In this document: piece by piece, positions 32,308-40,479 of the stretch
Layout: each line of letters opens with the position of its first letter
How positions within the stretch are numbered: position 1 is the first letter of the stretch
Source: Pseudaquidulcibacter sp964443435
Lineage (GTDB): Bacteria > Pseudomonadota > Alphaproteobacteria > Caulobacterales > Aquidulcibacteraceae
Length of the DNA stretch: 64,000 nucleotides
NCBI GenBank assembly: GCA_964443435.1
Contig: CAYUCW010000002.1
Coordinates: 12,967 to 76,966 of the forward strand
Direction: 5' to 3'
The notes under the pieces: model-generated
What the model was told of the DNA's origin: nothing
Databases searched by the model: none
What the model saw: the letters and a program-made list of their open reading frames with translations, nothing else
Translations under genes and position numbers: made by a program

Positions 32308-32724
32308 CTATCTGGCGATAATTGCTTGGATTAAGACGCGGCCTTTATTGGGCGCGATTATTGGGTCAACCGCCTTTTGCATAAGATTGCCAAGCATATT
32401 TGCGTCAGGCACCATGCCAATAATATAATAGCGGTTTATATAACCTTGTAAGGCACTTCGCCATTTTGATTGTAGTACAGGTCTTAATTGACTAAGCCTT
32501 ATTTTTAATTCGTCTTCGGTCGTGTAAATTCCAACGTCAACTTGCATAATCCCAGCAGGGCGCAGATTATCGGAAATAGTTGCGGTCACTTGCGCCATTG
32601 CAACAAAATTTGTTTCAGAGGGCCCCGCCGACTTAGATCCGCCACTTGCCATCGCTTTGCCGGCGATGCTTGTCGCGATTAAAGCACCTAAAAGGCCACG
32701 TTTTGTAAGATTCTCTGCACTCAT
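32308..32724 (-). CDS. Exported protein with FliL-like C-terminal pattern
   Basis: 138 residues; not firmly recognised. The start MSAENLTKRGLLGALIATSIAGKAMA is signal-peptide-like, with a KRG that is not a full twin-arginine motif. The remainder (QVDVGIYT..DELKIRLSQLRPVLQSKWRSALQGYI, then LMQKAVDPIIAPNKGRVLIQAIIAR) recalls the C-terminal FliL fold, with long helices ending in a strand. No flagellar gene occurs in the window. Homologues outside flagellar clusters exist in related alphaproteobacteria as unnamed exported proteins (from memory). Confidence 0.5.
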   Translation of the reverse strand: MSAENLTKRGLLGALIATSIAGKAMASGGSKSAGPSETNFVAMAQVTATISDNLRPAGIMQVDVGIYTTEDELKIRLSQLRPVLQSKWRSALQGYINRYYIIGMVPDANMLGNLMQKAVDPIIAPNKGRVLIQAIIAR

Positions 32725-32866
32725 TTTGATAAGTTCCGTTTAAGGTAAATTAATACTAATTGCTTACTAATATTTTAATAAGTCTGACCCAAAGCATTGC
32801 GAAATTATTTAAAACTGATATTTAAAAACAAATAAATGCGCCGCGCGCAACTATAAGGGAATTTTC

Positions 32867-33613
32867 ATGAAAATCTTAGTGCCTGTAAAACGCGTCATTG
32901 ATTATAATGTAAAAGTTAGGGTTAAATCTGATAATAGCGGTGTTGACCTTGCCAATGTTAAAATGTCGATGAATCCTTTTTGTGAAATTGCAGTTGAAGA
33001 AGGTGTAAGACTGGTTGAAAAAGGTGTTGCAACCGAAGTTGTAGTGGTTTCAATTGGCGTAACACAAGCTCAAGAAACCATAAGAACCGCACTTGCTATG
33101 GGCGCGGATAGAGGTGTTTTAATTAATACTGACCAAGACCTAGAGCCTTTGCAAATTGCCAAGCTTTTAAAAGCGGTAATCGCCGAAGAAGCGCCGAATT
33201 TGGTTATTATGGGCAAACAGGCAATTGATGGCGACAATAATGCGACGGGGCAAATGCTTGCGGCGCTTCTTGATTGGCCACAGGCAACATTTGCTTCAGA
33301 TATAAATATTAATGGTAATAATGCGCAAGTTACCCGCGAGATTGATGGCGGTTTACAAACTTTAGAAATTGCACTTCCTGCGATTATTACTGCGGATTTA
33401 CGCCTTAATGAGCCACGTTTCGCATCATTGCCTAATATTATGAAGGCGAAAAAGAAAACTATTGATGTTAAAAATGCCTCTGATTATGGCGTTGAACTTA
33501 AGGATAGTTTGAAAACTATTAAAGTGGAAGAACCGCCAAAAAGAAGCGCGGGCATAAAGCTTGAGACCGCAAAAGATTTAGTGGCAAAACTTAAAGAAAC
33601 AGGAATTATCTAA
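32867..33613 (+). CDS. etfB: Electron-transfer flavoprotein beta subunit
   Basis: 248 residues. MKILVPVKRVIDYNVKVRVKSD at the N-terminus, MNPFCEIAVEEGVRL, and the signature VIMGKQAIDGDNNATGQMLAALLDWPQATFAS (near 120-150) identify EtfB, which binds AMP and forms the FAD-containing heterodimer with EtfA. ETF carries electrons from acyl-CoA and other dehydrogenases to ETF:quinone oxidoreductase. AAGGGAA precedes the ATG. The stop overlaps the etfA ATG by one base (TAATG). Confidence 0.96.
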   Translation: MKILVPVKRVIDYNVKVRVKSDNSGVDLANVKMSMNPFCEIAVEEGVRLVEKGVATEVVVVSIGVTQAQETIRTALAMGADRGVLINTDQDLEPLQIAKLLKAVIAEEAPNLVIMGKQAIDGDNNATGQMLAALLDWPQATFASDININGNNAQVTREIDGGLQTLEIALPAIITADLRLNEPRFASLPNIMKAKKKTIDVKNASDYGVELKDSLKTIKVEEPPKRSAGIKLETAKDLVAKLKETGII

Positions 33614-34542
33614 TGACTATTTTAGTATATGCAGATTTTGACGCTTCATGCCTTAAAGATTCTACCGCAAAAATTCTTAGTGCGGCTTTGAAAATTGCTT
33701 CTGATATTCATGTTTTAATAGCAGGTGAAAACACTGATAATGCTGCAAGTGCGGCGGCAAGCCTTTCTGGGGTTTCTAAAGTTTTAGTGGCAAATTCGGG
33801 CGCAATTGATAAAGGTATTGCCGAAGATATTGAGGCGCTTATTACGCCATTAATGTCTGGCTATGATGCGGTTTTATTCTCTGCTGGCTCGGTTGGTAAA
33901 AATGCCGCGCCAAGAATTGCGGCCAAACTTGATGTTGCAATTATTTCAGACATTATCGAAGTAATTGACGCCAAAACTTTTAAACGCCCAATTTATGCGG
34001 GCAATGCAATTGAAACCATTGTTTCATCTGATAGTAAGCTTGTGATTACTGTGCGCCCTACATCGTTTGATGCGATTGGTAATGGCGGAAGCGCAAACAT
34101 TGAAAACATTATTGCGCCAAGCCCAAGCGTAAAAGTAAAATTCATTTCCGAAGAAATGGTGAAAACCGATAGGCCTGAATTACAAGGCGCAAAACGCGTG
34201 GTTTCAGGTGGTAGAGCTTTGGGTTCGGAAGAAGAATTTAACGCGGTTATTGTGCCTTTGGCGGATAAACTTGGTGCGGCGGTTGGTGCATCACGTGCTG
34301 CGGTTGATGCGGGCTATGCACCAAATGATTATCAAGTTGGGCAAACCGGTAAAGTGGTCGCGCCAGAGCTTTATGTGGCAGTGGGTATTTCAGGGGCAAT
34401 TCAACATCTTGCCGGTATGAAAGATAGCAAAACCATAGTGGCGATTAATAAAGATCCTGATGCGCCTATATTCGCGGTGGCGGATTATGGTTTAGTTGCC
34501 GATTATAAAACAGCAATCCCAGAGATTATGTCGGAATTATAA
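33613..34542 (+). CDS. etfA: Electron-transfer flavoprotein alpha subunit
   Basis: 309 residues. The C-terminal FAD domain carries RVVSGGRALGSEEEF near 195-209, LGAAVGASRAAVDAGYAPNDYQVGQTGKVVAPELYVAVGISGAIQHLAGM and a final NKDPDAPIFAVADYGLVAD: all the hallmark EtfA blocks including the Arg and Ser-Arg residues around FAD. Translationally coupled to etfB. Its last 6 bp overlap the end of the convergent DUF1287 gene. Confidence 0.96.
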   Translation: MTILVYADFDASCLKDSTAKILSAALKIASDIHVLIAGENTDNAASAAASLSGVSKVLVANSGAIDKGIAEDIEALITPLMSGYDAVLFSAGSVGKNAAPRIAAKLDVAIISDIIEVIDAKTFKRPIYAGNAIETIVSSDSKLVITVRPTSFDAIGNGGSANIENIIAPSPSVKVKFISEEMVKTDRPELQGAKRVVSGGRALGSEEEFNAVIVPLADKLGAAVGASRAAVDAGYAPNDYQVGQTGKVVAPELYVAVGISGAIQHLAGMKDSKTIVAINKDPDAPIFAVADYGLVADYKTAIPEIMSEL

Positions 34543-35139
34543 CCCAAATCTATAATGACCCGTTATAGGGAATGCAAAAAGAAAATCATTCATTTGCACG
34601 CCATTGCCAACATTATGAATAAATAAGGGTGTTCCCAAAAAGGTCTTTTGATCGCTTATAATACCTATATGCGGCCGCCCATATATATTTTGGGTTACTA
34701 AGTCCCCTGGCTTATAATCATTGGCATCTTTTGAAACCACAAGCGAAGCATTCTTACGCTCTAGATATTTTCTTATATTGGGAACGCGCCTATGGTCTAT
34801 ATTTGTATCCGTAGTTTTTAAGCCCCAGATTTTTGGATATACACTAAAATTCTTTGCCATGTCTTCATGGATAGACTTTTGCAAATCTATGCCAAGCCCA
34901 TCTCTATAGGCGCGAATTACAACATCGGTGCATACGCCTTTTTCAATGCTTACATCTCCCATGGGATAGGCAATCTTAGTATAAGCAGGATCATATTCTT
35001 TAGTTACGCCAATTTGTCTTTTGGCGGCATTCAATAGCTTAATTGTATTAATGCTTGGTTTTGTATTGGCAAAAGCATTGCTTGAAACCAGGCATAAGCC
35101 AAATATATTAAGTAAAAATTCTTTGCGATTTACCTTCAT
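34537..35139 (-). CDS. DUF1287 exported protein (NlpC/P60-like)
   Basis: 200 residues with a signal peptide ending NAFA-NTK. KLLNAAKRQIGVTKEYDPAYTKIAYPMGDV, GVCTDVVIRAYRD with the probable nucleophile Cys near 79, HRRVPNI and GDLVTQNIYGRPHIGIISD with a His are the DUF1287 hallmarks (E. coli YiiF-like group). The Cys-then-His order is that of NlpC/P60 and amidase-like thiol enzymes, so a cell-wall peptide substrate is likely but unproven. Confidence 0.82.
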   Translation of the reverse strand: MKVNRKEFLLNIFGLCLVSSNAFANTKPSINTIKLLNAAKRQIGVTKEYDPAYTKIAYPMGDVSIEKGVCTDVVIRAYRDGLGIDLQKSIHEDMAKNFSVYPKIWGLKTTDTNIDHRRVPNIRKYLERKNASLVVSKDANDYKPGDLVTQNIYGRPHIGIISDQKTFLGTPLFIHNVGNGVQMNDFLFAFPITGHYRFGL

Positions 35140-35176
35140 ACTGTTTTGTAAAAACTAAGTATGGCAAATTTTAGGC

Positions 35177-35647
35177 TTATTTTGCCTTAATCGGAACCCA
35201 AAGTTCAACAATTCCTTCATTAAGAATTGGATTAAATCTCTCATCATATTTTTCAAAATCAGGAATATTAGAATTTAAATAACCTGAGCGCGGCAACCAT
35301 TCCTGCCAGATTCTTTCCCATGATTTATAAATATCGTCACCACTGCCGTTATGGGTGAAAACCGCATATCTTGCGATAGGGATAATAAGCCTTTGTTGCC
35401 AATCGGTAATATCTGGAAATTCTTCAACTTCAACCGCGGTCATATATTCAAAACTTTTGGCAATATTATCAGATCCGCAAATAATCCCATAAGTTGTCGT
35501 GCCAATTTGCGCTGGCATAGGAAGTTTTCTTGAAAATTCTTGCCATTGTTTGGGAAGGTTTGACGCACCATCTTGGAAGGCATGATGTCGTCTTATGCCC
35601 ACCATTAATGATTTTGATGTTGTCTCAAAGCGCGGCTTTAAATCCAT
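35177..35647 (-). CDS. GyrI-like / effector-binding domain protein
   Basis: 156 residues, a stand-alone AraC/BmrR effector-binding (GyrI-like) domain: KSLMVGIRRHHAF at the start, YGIICGSD in the middle, IPIARYAVFTHNGSGDDIYKSWERIWQEWLPRSGY and a final GIVELWVPIKAK. Such domains bind small molecules or gyrase. It is divergent from the ArsR operon; the intergenic region carries the ArsR operators, so it could share that regulation. Confidence 0.82.
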   Translation of the reverse strand: MDLKPRFETTSKSLMVGIRRHHAFQDGASNLPKQWQEFSRKLPMPAQIGTTTYGIICGSDNIAKSFEYMTAVEVEEFPDITDWQQRLIIPIARYAVFTHNGSGDDIYKSWERIWQEWLPRSGYLNSNIPDFEKYDERFNPILNEGIVELWVPIKAK

Positions 35648-35795
35648 TTTTTTCCCTATTAAGACAAGACTATGGTTATTTATTCATTTTGGCAAGTTTA
35701 AGCTGCAATGCCTTGAAATTAAACAAGAAAATGATGAAACTACACATTTTTAAGCTTAGCCTTAGCGATTAAATTTTTAACTGCATAATATTATA

Positions 35796-35843
35796 CCAAA
35801 TGGTTGACTATTTATAAACCTAGTTTATATTATACCATATGGT
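35796..35843 (+). promoter_or_regulatory. Promoter with two ArsR-type operators, leaderless start
   Basis: TTGACT (35805-35810), 17-bp spacer, TATTAT (35828-35833). Operator-like ACCAAATGGT (35796-35805) touches the -35, and ACCATATGGT (35834-35843, perfect palindrome) covers the start codon at 35839. Both are followed by TGA, giving ACCAwATGGTTGA repeats 38 bp apart. The ATG is 5 bp after the -10 and has no Shine-Dalgarno, so the mRNA should be leaderless. Confidence 0.6.
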
Positions 35844-36180
35844 TGAATTAAATAGTTTAAAAATCGATGCTACATTTCACGCGCTTAGTGACGTGACGCG
35901 TCGTCAAATATTACGCGAATTAGCAAATGGTGAGCGAACAATAGGGCAACTTGCGGAACCATTTGCTATGACGCTTGCCGCCGCTTCAAAACATATAAAA
36001 GTTCTTGAGGCTTCTGGGCTTATTATACGTGAAATCCGTGGAAGAACGCATTATTGCCGCCTAGAGCCTGGCCCATTAGAGAGCGCCCATGAGTGGCTAA
36101 GCTTCTATGAAGAATTCTGGAATGGTCGCCTTAATATCCTTGAGCGCATTTTAAAAGAAGAAGACGCTAAAAATTTATAA
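35839..36180 (+). CDS. ArsR-family (SmtB fold) regulator
   Basis: 113 residues. Winged helix at about 8-85: IDATFHALSDVTRRQILRELANGERTIGQLAEPFAMTLAAASKHIKVLEASGLIIREIRGRTHYCRLEPGPL. This is the metal-free ArsR subgroup that accompanies SRPBCC proteins; the ELCV-type metal site is absent. It likely represses its own operon through the two ACCAwATGGT sites. The next gene starts 13 bp after its stop. Confidence 0.9.
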   Translation: MVELNSLKIDATFHALSDVTRRQILRELANGERTIGQLAEPFAMTLAAASKHIKVLEASGLIIREIRGRTHYCRLEPGPLESAHEWLSFYEEFWNGRLNILERILKEEDAKNL

Positions 36181-36192
36181 CAGGAGTTTAAA

Positions 36193-36735
36193 ATGAATGA
36201 AATAAAAGAAAAATCGGCATATTGCGAATATCCCGAACCAACTAGCCTAAAAATTACACGCACACTTCCTGGTCCAATTGATAGGGTTTGGGATTATTTA
36301 ACAAAAAGTGAGCTTAGGCAAAAATGGATGGCATCAGGAATTATGGGCAATACCGAAGGTTCAGTCTGTGAATTGGTGTGGCGCAATGATGATCTTACGG
36401 ATTCCGAAAATAGTAACCCATCACTTCGCCCTGAAAATTTTCCCGAAACCCATAAAATGGAGGTCGAAATTATAAAAATTAATGCACCCAATTATCTTGC
36501 TATATCATGGGGAAGCACGGGAGGTGTTGTTTTTGAACTTAAAGAGCAGGGCAAAGACGTTATCCTAAGTATAGTCCACAGTCGCGTACTTGATAAATCA
36601 ATTGTATTAAACATAAGCGCAGGTTGGCACACGCATATTAATATTCTTGAAATAGTGCTTAGGGGCCAGAAACGTCCACCGTTTTGGGAAAATTGGCTTA
36701 AGCTTAGAGCCGAATATGCTGAAATTCTAAAATAG
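36193..36735 (+). CDS. SRPBCC/AHSA1-domain protein
   Basis: 180 residues. LKITRTLPGPIDRVWDYLTKSELRQKWMASG and the later WHTHINILEIVLRGQKRPPFWENWLKLRAEY fit the activator-of-Hsp90-homologue SRPBCC family, a ligand-cavity fold. The AGGAG start signal lies 8 bp before the ATG. Genes of this type follow ArsR regulators very often; the ligand is unknown. Confidence 0.85.
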   Translation: MNEIKEKSAYCEYPEPTSLKITRTLPGPIDRVWDYLTKSELRQKWMASGIMGNTEGSVCELVWRNDDLTDSENSNPSLRPENFPETHKMEVEIIKINAPNYLAISWGSTGGVVFELKEQGKDVILSIVHSRVLDKSIVLNISAGWHTHINILEIVLRGQKRPPFWENWLKLRAEYAEILK

Positions 36736-36771
36736 CTCTTAGAAGCTTTAAGATTAAAACTGGATAAGATA

Positions 36772-37215
36772 ATGGACGACTATAAAAAATCTATAATTAT
36801 TAATTGCAATGCCGAAAAATGCTTTGATGCATTAACTAGTAAAATTAATTTATGGTGGACAGAGCGTTTTGAAGGCGATGCCGAAAAATTAGATTCAATA
36901 TTTACTGTGCGTTTCGATAATACTTTCAAAACAATGAAAGTCATTGAAACAATTGAAAACAAAAAAATTATTTGGGAATGTATCGATAGTTATTTAGATC
37001 TTGATACTTTAATAAATAAGTCCGAATGGACAGGAACAAAGATTGAGTGGAATATTAAACCAAGTGATTCCAAAATAAATTTACAAATTACACACTTTGG
37101 ATTGAATAATAATATTTCTTGCTATGACGCTTGTGAACAAGGTTGGGAGCATTTTTTAACAAATAGCTTAGTGCCATTTTTGGAAACTGGCATAGGATCG
37201 CCTTATAAAACTTAA
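36772..37215 (+). CDS. Second SRPBCC-domain protein
   Basis: 147 residues. The order SIIINCNAEKCFDALTSKINLWWTERFEGDA, KIIWECIDS, WTGTKIEWNIKP, LQITHFGL and YDACEQGWEHFLTNSLVPFLETG is an AHSA1/SRPBCC fold of the kind that follows ArsR regulators. It is only distantly related to the preceding gene. Its codon use is more AT-rich than its neighbours. The operon continues with the RibD_C gene 52 bp on. Confidence 0.8.
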   Translation: MDDYKKSIIINCNAEKCFDALTSKINLWWTERFEGDAEKLDSIFTVRFDNTFKTMKVIETIENKKIIWECIDSYLDLDTLINKSEWTGTKIEWNIKPSDSKINLQITHFGLNNNISCYDACEQGWEHFLTNSLVPFLETGIGSPYKT

Positions 37216-37267
37216 GGCTAGATATGCCAAATTTATTAGACAAAAATAATTACAATAGGAAATCTTA

Positions 37268-37861
37268 ATGAGAAAACTTATCGCGGCGTTTAAAACTACA
37301 CTTGATGGAAAAATTGAAAGCTCTTTAGGTTTTGCCGATTGGGTTGATGGTTGGTCAGAAGACTATAATCTTAGAGGACATATAGATGCATGTATCCTAG
37401 GAAGCATTATGTATAATGGCTATGAACAATATTGGACGGCAATAATAGATGCCCCTAATGGCATACATCCTATGACCGAAAAATATCCAACAAGTGGTGA
37501 GATTGAATGGTCTAAATTTGCAAAAAATACGCCGCATTATGTTTTGACACATGAACATAAAGAATATAGCTGGCCTAATACTCAATCAATCACTAGTATT
37601 GAGGCGATTGCCACTTTAAAAGAGCAAACAGGCAAAGATATATATCTTATGGGCGGCGCCGATATTTTTTCCAAAATCTTAGATGCAGATTTAATTGATG
37701 AATTAAGGCTTATTATATATCCAATAATTATTGGAACAGGTAAGCCATTATTCATTAATGAACTAAGCCATAATTTAGAATTAAAAGAATGCAAGGCCAC
37801 CCTAGATGGCCTTCTTCATTTAACTTATAAAAAGCATACTAGTAATATTGATAAGGATTAA
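37268..37861 (+). CDS. Dihydrofolate-reductase-fold (RibD C-terminal domain) protein
   Basis: 197 residues. MRKLIAAFKTTLDGKIES, the LGSIMYNGYEQYW, IYLMGGADIFSKILDADLIDELRLIIYPIIIGTGKPLF pattern is the RibD_C family, often called the DHFR family protein. Members are NAD(P)H-dependent reductases of unknown substrate. Last gene of the ArsR operon. AGGAAA precedes the ATG. The last 4 bp overlap the end of the convergent dapD. Confidence 0.87.
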   Translation: MRKLIAAFKTTLDGKIESSLGFADWVDGWSEDYNLRGHIDACILGSIMYNGYEQYWTAIIDAPNGIHPMTEKYPTSGEIEWSKFAKNTPHYVLTHEHKEYSWPNTQSITSIEAIATLKEQTGKDIYLMGGADIFSKILDADLIDELRLIIYPIIIGTGKPLFINELSHNLELKECKATLDGLLHLTYKKHTSNIDKD

Positions 37862-38706
37862 TCCCTTAATAGCTCATTGATACCAGTTTTAGAGCGGGTC
37901 TGTGCATCAACGGTTTTAACAATAACCGCGCATGCAAGTGATGGCCCGCCATTTTTATCAGGAAGCGTCCCTGGAACCACCACCGAATAGGCAGGGATTT
38001 CACCGCGCGTTACTTCGCCCGTTGCACGATTAACAATTTTGGTTGATGCGCCAAGGAAAACGCCCATTGAAATTACCGCGCCTTCGCGAACAATAACGCC
38101 TTCGGCAACTTCGGAACGTGCACCTATAAAGCAATTATCTTCGATAATAACTGGACCTGCTTGTAATGGCTCTAGGACGCCGCCAATCCCTGTGCCGCCT
38201 GAAATATGCACATTTGCGCCAATTTGCGCGCAAGAGCCAACAGTCGCCCAAGTATCAATCATAGTATTTTCGCCAACATAAGCACCAATATTAACAAAGC
38301 TTGGCATTAAAACCGCACCTTTTGCAATGAAAGAACCGCGACGTGCAACCGCACCTGGCACCATTCTAAAGCCTGCATTACGGAAATCTTCTTCTTTCCA
38401 AGAAGCGGTTTTAAGTGGCACTTTATCAAAAGCGCGACCCGCGTTTTGCACATCTCTTGGATTTGCTTCGGCGTCAATCACAATATTATCATTAAGGCGG
38501 AAAGATAAAAGCACCGCTTTTTTAAGCCATTGATTTACTGCCCAATCATTACCGACTTTATTGGCAACGCGCAAAGATCCATTATCAAGAGAGCTTAAAG
38601 CAAATTCAACTGCATCACGAATTTCGCCTTTGGTGGCAAGATTTACATTCGCTCTATCTTCAAAAGCGGCATCAATAATAGCTTGGATTTGTGCAGTATC
38701 GGTCAT
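37858..38706 (-). CDS. dapD: Tetrahydrodipicolinate N-succinyltransferase
   Basis: 282 residues. The N-terminal helical domain is followed by left-handed beta-helix hexapeptide repeats (about 115-240), with MMPSFVNIGAYVGENTMIDTWATVGSCAQIGANVHISGGTGIGGVLEPLQA the family core. It transfers succinyl from succinyl-CoA to tetrahydrodipicolinate; DapE at 1.6 kb removes it later. It follows the nucleotidase gene by one base in an argB-nucleotidase-dapD row. Confidence 0.96.
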   Translation of the reverse strand: MTDTAQIQAIIDAAFEDRANVNLATKGEIRDAVEFALSSLDNGSLRVANKVGNDWAVNQWLKKAVLLSFRLNDNIVIDAEANPRDVQNAGRAFDKVPLKTASWKEEDFRNAGFRMVPGAVARRGSFIAKGAVLMPSFVNIGAYVGENTMIDTWATVGSCAQIGANVHISGGTGIGGVLEPLQAGPVIIEDNCFIGARSEVAEGVIVREGAVISMGVFLGASTKIVNRATGEVTRGEIPAYSVVVPGTLPDKNGGPSLACAVIVKTVDAQTRSKTGINELLRD

Positions 38707-38707
38707 T

Positions 38708-39421
38708 TTATATTCCTTTATTTTTGCTTCTTAGCGCATTAATTTCCAAAAGAAAATCGCTTAATTTATTTGTGTGATAATGAATATGTGGCTCTTCTGT
38801 TTCGCTTATGCCTGCGGGGGCGTGTCCCTTTGGCTCATCATGCCAAACCTTATCGGACCATACCAAAAGCGTGGCAAAGCCAAGCTCATCGGCGGTCACA
38901 AGGTTTTTTGAAAGATCTTCAACCATAACGCTTTCATTTGGTTTAATGCCAAATTTATTAATCATGCTTTCAAAAGATTGTTTCGAAGGTTTTGGCGTAT
39001 AATCTGCGGCGACAATGTCAAAAATGTCTTCAAAAACATGCGTAAGCCCCATGGCTTCTAATGCTTGTTCGGCATGACGGCGTGAACCATTAGTAAATAC
39101 AAGCTTTCTAGCATCTAATGCTTCAAGTGCCGATAAAAGTTCCGTCTCTTTAGCCAAAACCGAATAATCAATATCATGGGCATGGTGTAAAAATTCATGT
39201 GGATCAATATTATGATTTATCATCATTCCATTAAGCGTAGTGCCATATTCCACATAATATTTTTTCTGAACCTTATGCGCTTCTTCTTTGGATAGCTTTA
39301 GAAAGTCGGCAACATAGGCATTCATTTTTACCTGAACTTGGGGGAATAAATCTGAATGCGCAGGATAAAGAGTATTATCAAGGTCAAATACCCAAGTATT
39401 TCTATCGGCTAAAGCTTCCAA
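38708..39421 (-). CDS. Pyrimidine 5'-nucleotidase (HAD family)
   Basis: 237 residues. HAD motif I VFDLDNTLYP near 11-20, motif II VFTNGSRRHAEQ near 107, motif III K in the KPSKQSF region and motif IV MVEDLSKNL. This fits the Pyr-5-nucltdase group (TIGR01993-type), which dephosphorylates pyrimidine nucleotides. The start is TTG at 39421 directly after the argB TAA; no ATG precedes the first motif. It is probably translated by termination-reinitiation. Confidence 0.87.
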   Translation of the reverse strand: MEALADRNTWVFDLDNTLYPAHSDLFPQVQVKMNAYVADFLKLSKEEAHKVQKKYYVEYGTTLNGMMINHNIDPHEFLHHAHDIDYSVLAKETELLSALEALDARKLVFTNGSRRHAEQALEAMGLTHVFEDIFDIVAADYTPKPSKQSFESMINKFGIKPNESVMVEDLSKNLVTADELGFATLLVWSDKVWHDEPKGHAPAGISETEEPHIHYHTNKLSDFLLEINALRSKNKGI

Positions 39422-40345
39422 TTATTTCACATTTCTTATTAAAGTGCCGCAACCCGTTTCCGTGAATAATTCCATTAGAATTGCGTGTGATTGGCGACCA
39501 TCAAGAATAACCACAGCTTCAACACCTGATTCAAGTGCGGCAATTGCGGTTTCAAGCTTTGGAATCATGCCGCCCGTAGCAACCCCAGACGCTATTAATT
39601 CTTTGGCATCATTAATATCCATTTCACGAATTAATTCTTTATTCTGGTCAAGTACGCCTTCAACATCAGTTAATAATAAAAAGCGTTTTGCGGTTACAGA
39701 ACCCGCCAAGGCGCCCGCCGCAGTATCGGCATTAATATTAAAAGTTTCTCCTTCATCGGAAACCCCAATTGGCGCAATAACCGGGACATAATCATGATCG
39801 GCAACAAGCAAACTTTTTATAAGCTGGGCATCAACTTTTGAAGGGTCCCCTACAAATCCTAAATCAACAATATTTTCAATATTGCTTTCAGGATCTTTTT
39901 GCGTGCGGGTTACTTTTTCAACCGTGAAAAGACGCGCATCTTTACCCGATAAACCAACCCCGCGTACATCGGCTTCTTTACCGGCATCAGTAATAAGATG
40001 CGCCAATTGTTTATTAACCGCGCCCGATAAAACCATTTCGGCAATTTCCATGGTTGGTGCATCGGTTACCCTTAGGCCATCAATAAATCTTGATTGCACA
40101 CCAGCACGCGCAAGCATATCCGAAATTTGTGGTCCGCCGCCATGCACAACAATTGGGTGAATTCCAATAAGCTTTAGAAGTACAACATCAGCGGCAAATT
40201 TCTTCGCGCTTTCTTCATCGCCCATTGCGTGACCACCATATTTTATAACCACGGTTTCACGATCATAAATTTGAATAAATGGCAAAGCTTCCGCAAGAGT
40301 TTTTGCGGTTTCAAACGGATTATCTTGTCTTTCAATTATTTTCAT
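39422..40345 (-). CDS. argB: Acetylglutamate kinase
   Basis: 307 residues from the ATG at 40345 (MKIIERQDN); a longer frame with TTG at 40363 is unlikely. It phosphorylates N-acetylglutamate in arginine synthesis. Amino-acid-kinase blocks: VVIKYGGHAMGD near 32-43, HPIVVHGGGPQI near 68-79, GLSGKDARL, NINADTAAGALAG near 210-222, LLLTDVEGVLD and SGVATGGMIPKLETA. Located first in a row with the nucleotidase and dapD. Confidence 0.96.
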   Translation of the reverse strand: MKIIERQDNPFETAKTLAEALPFIQIYDRETVVIKYGGHAMGDEESAKKFAADVVLLKLIGIHPIVVHGGGPQISDMLARAGVQSRFIDGLRVTDAPTMEIAEMVLSGAVNKQLAHLITDAGKEADVRGVGLSGKDARLFTVEKVTRTQKDPESNIENIVDLGFVGDPSKVDAQLIKSLLVADHDYVPVIAPIGVSDEGETFNINADTAAGALAGSVTAKRFLLLTDVEGVLDQNKELIREMDINDAKELIASGVATGGMIPKLETAIAALESGVEAVVILDGRQSHAILMELFTETGCGTLIRNVK

Positions 40346-40479
40346 AAGTCGCAAATAAACCAATATTGTTCAAAAATAAATTTAAAAATACGGCAATTGC
40401 ATAAAAACATCATAAATAAAAATTTGTCTTTTAATTCTTAGAAAATTATATTAACCTTTATTAATAAATGGAGAATTAA

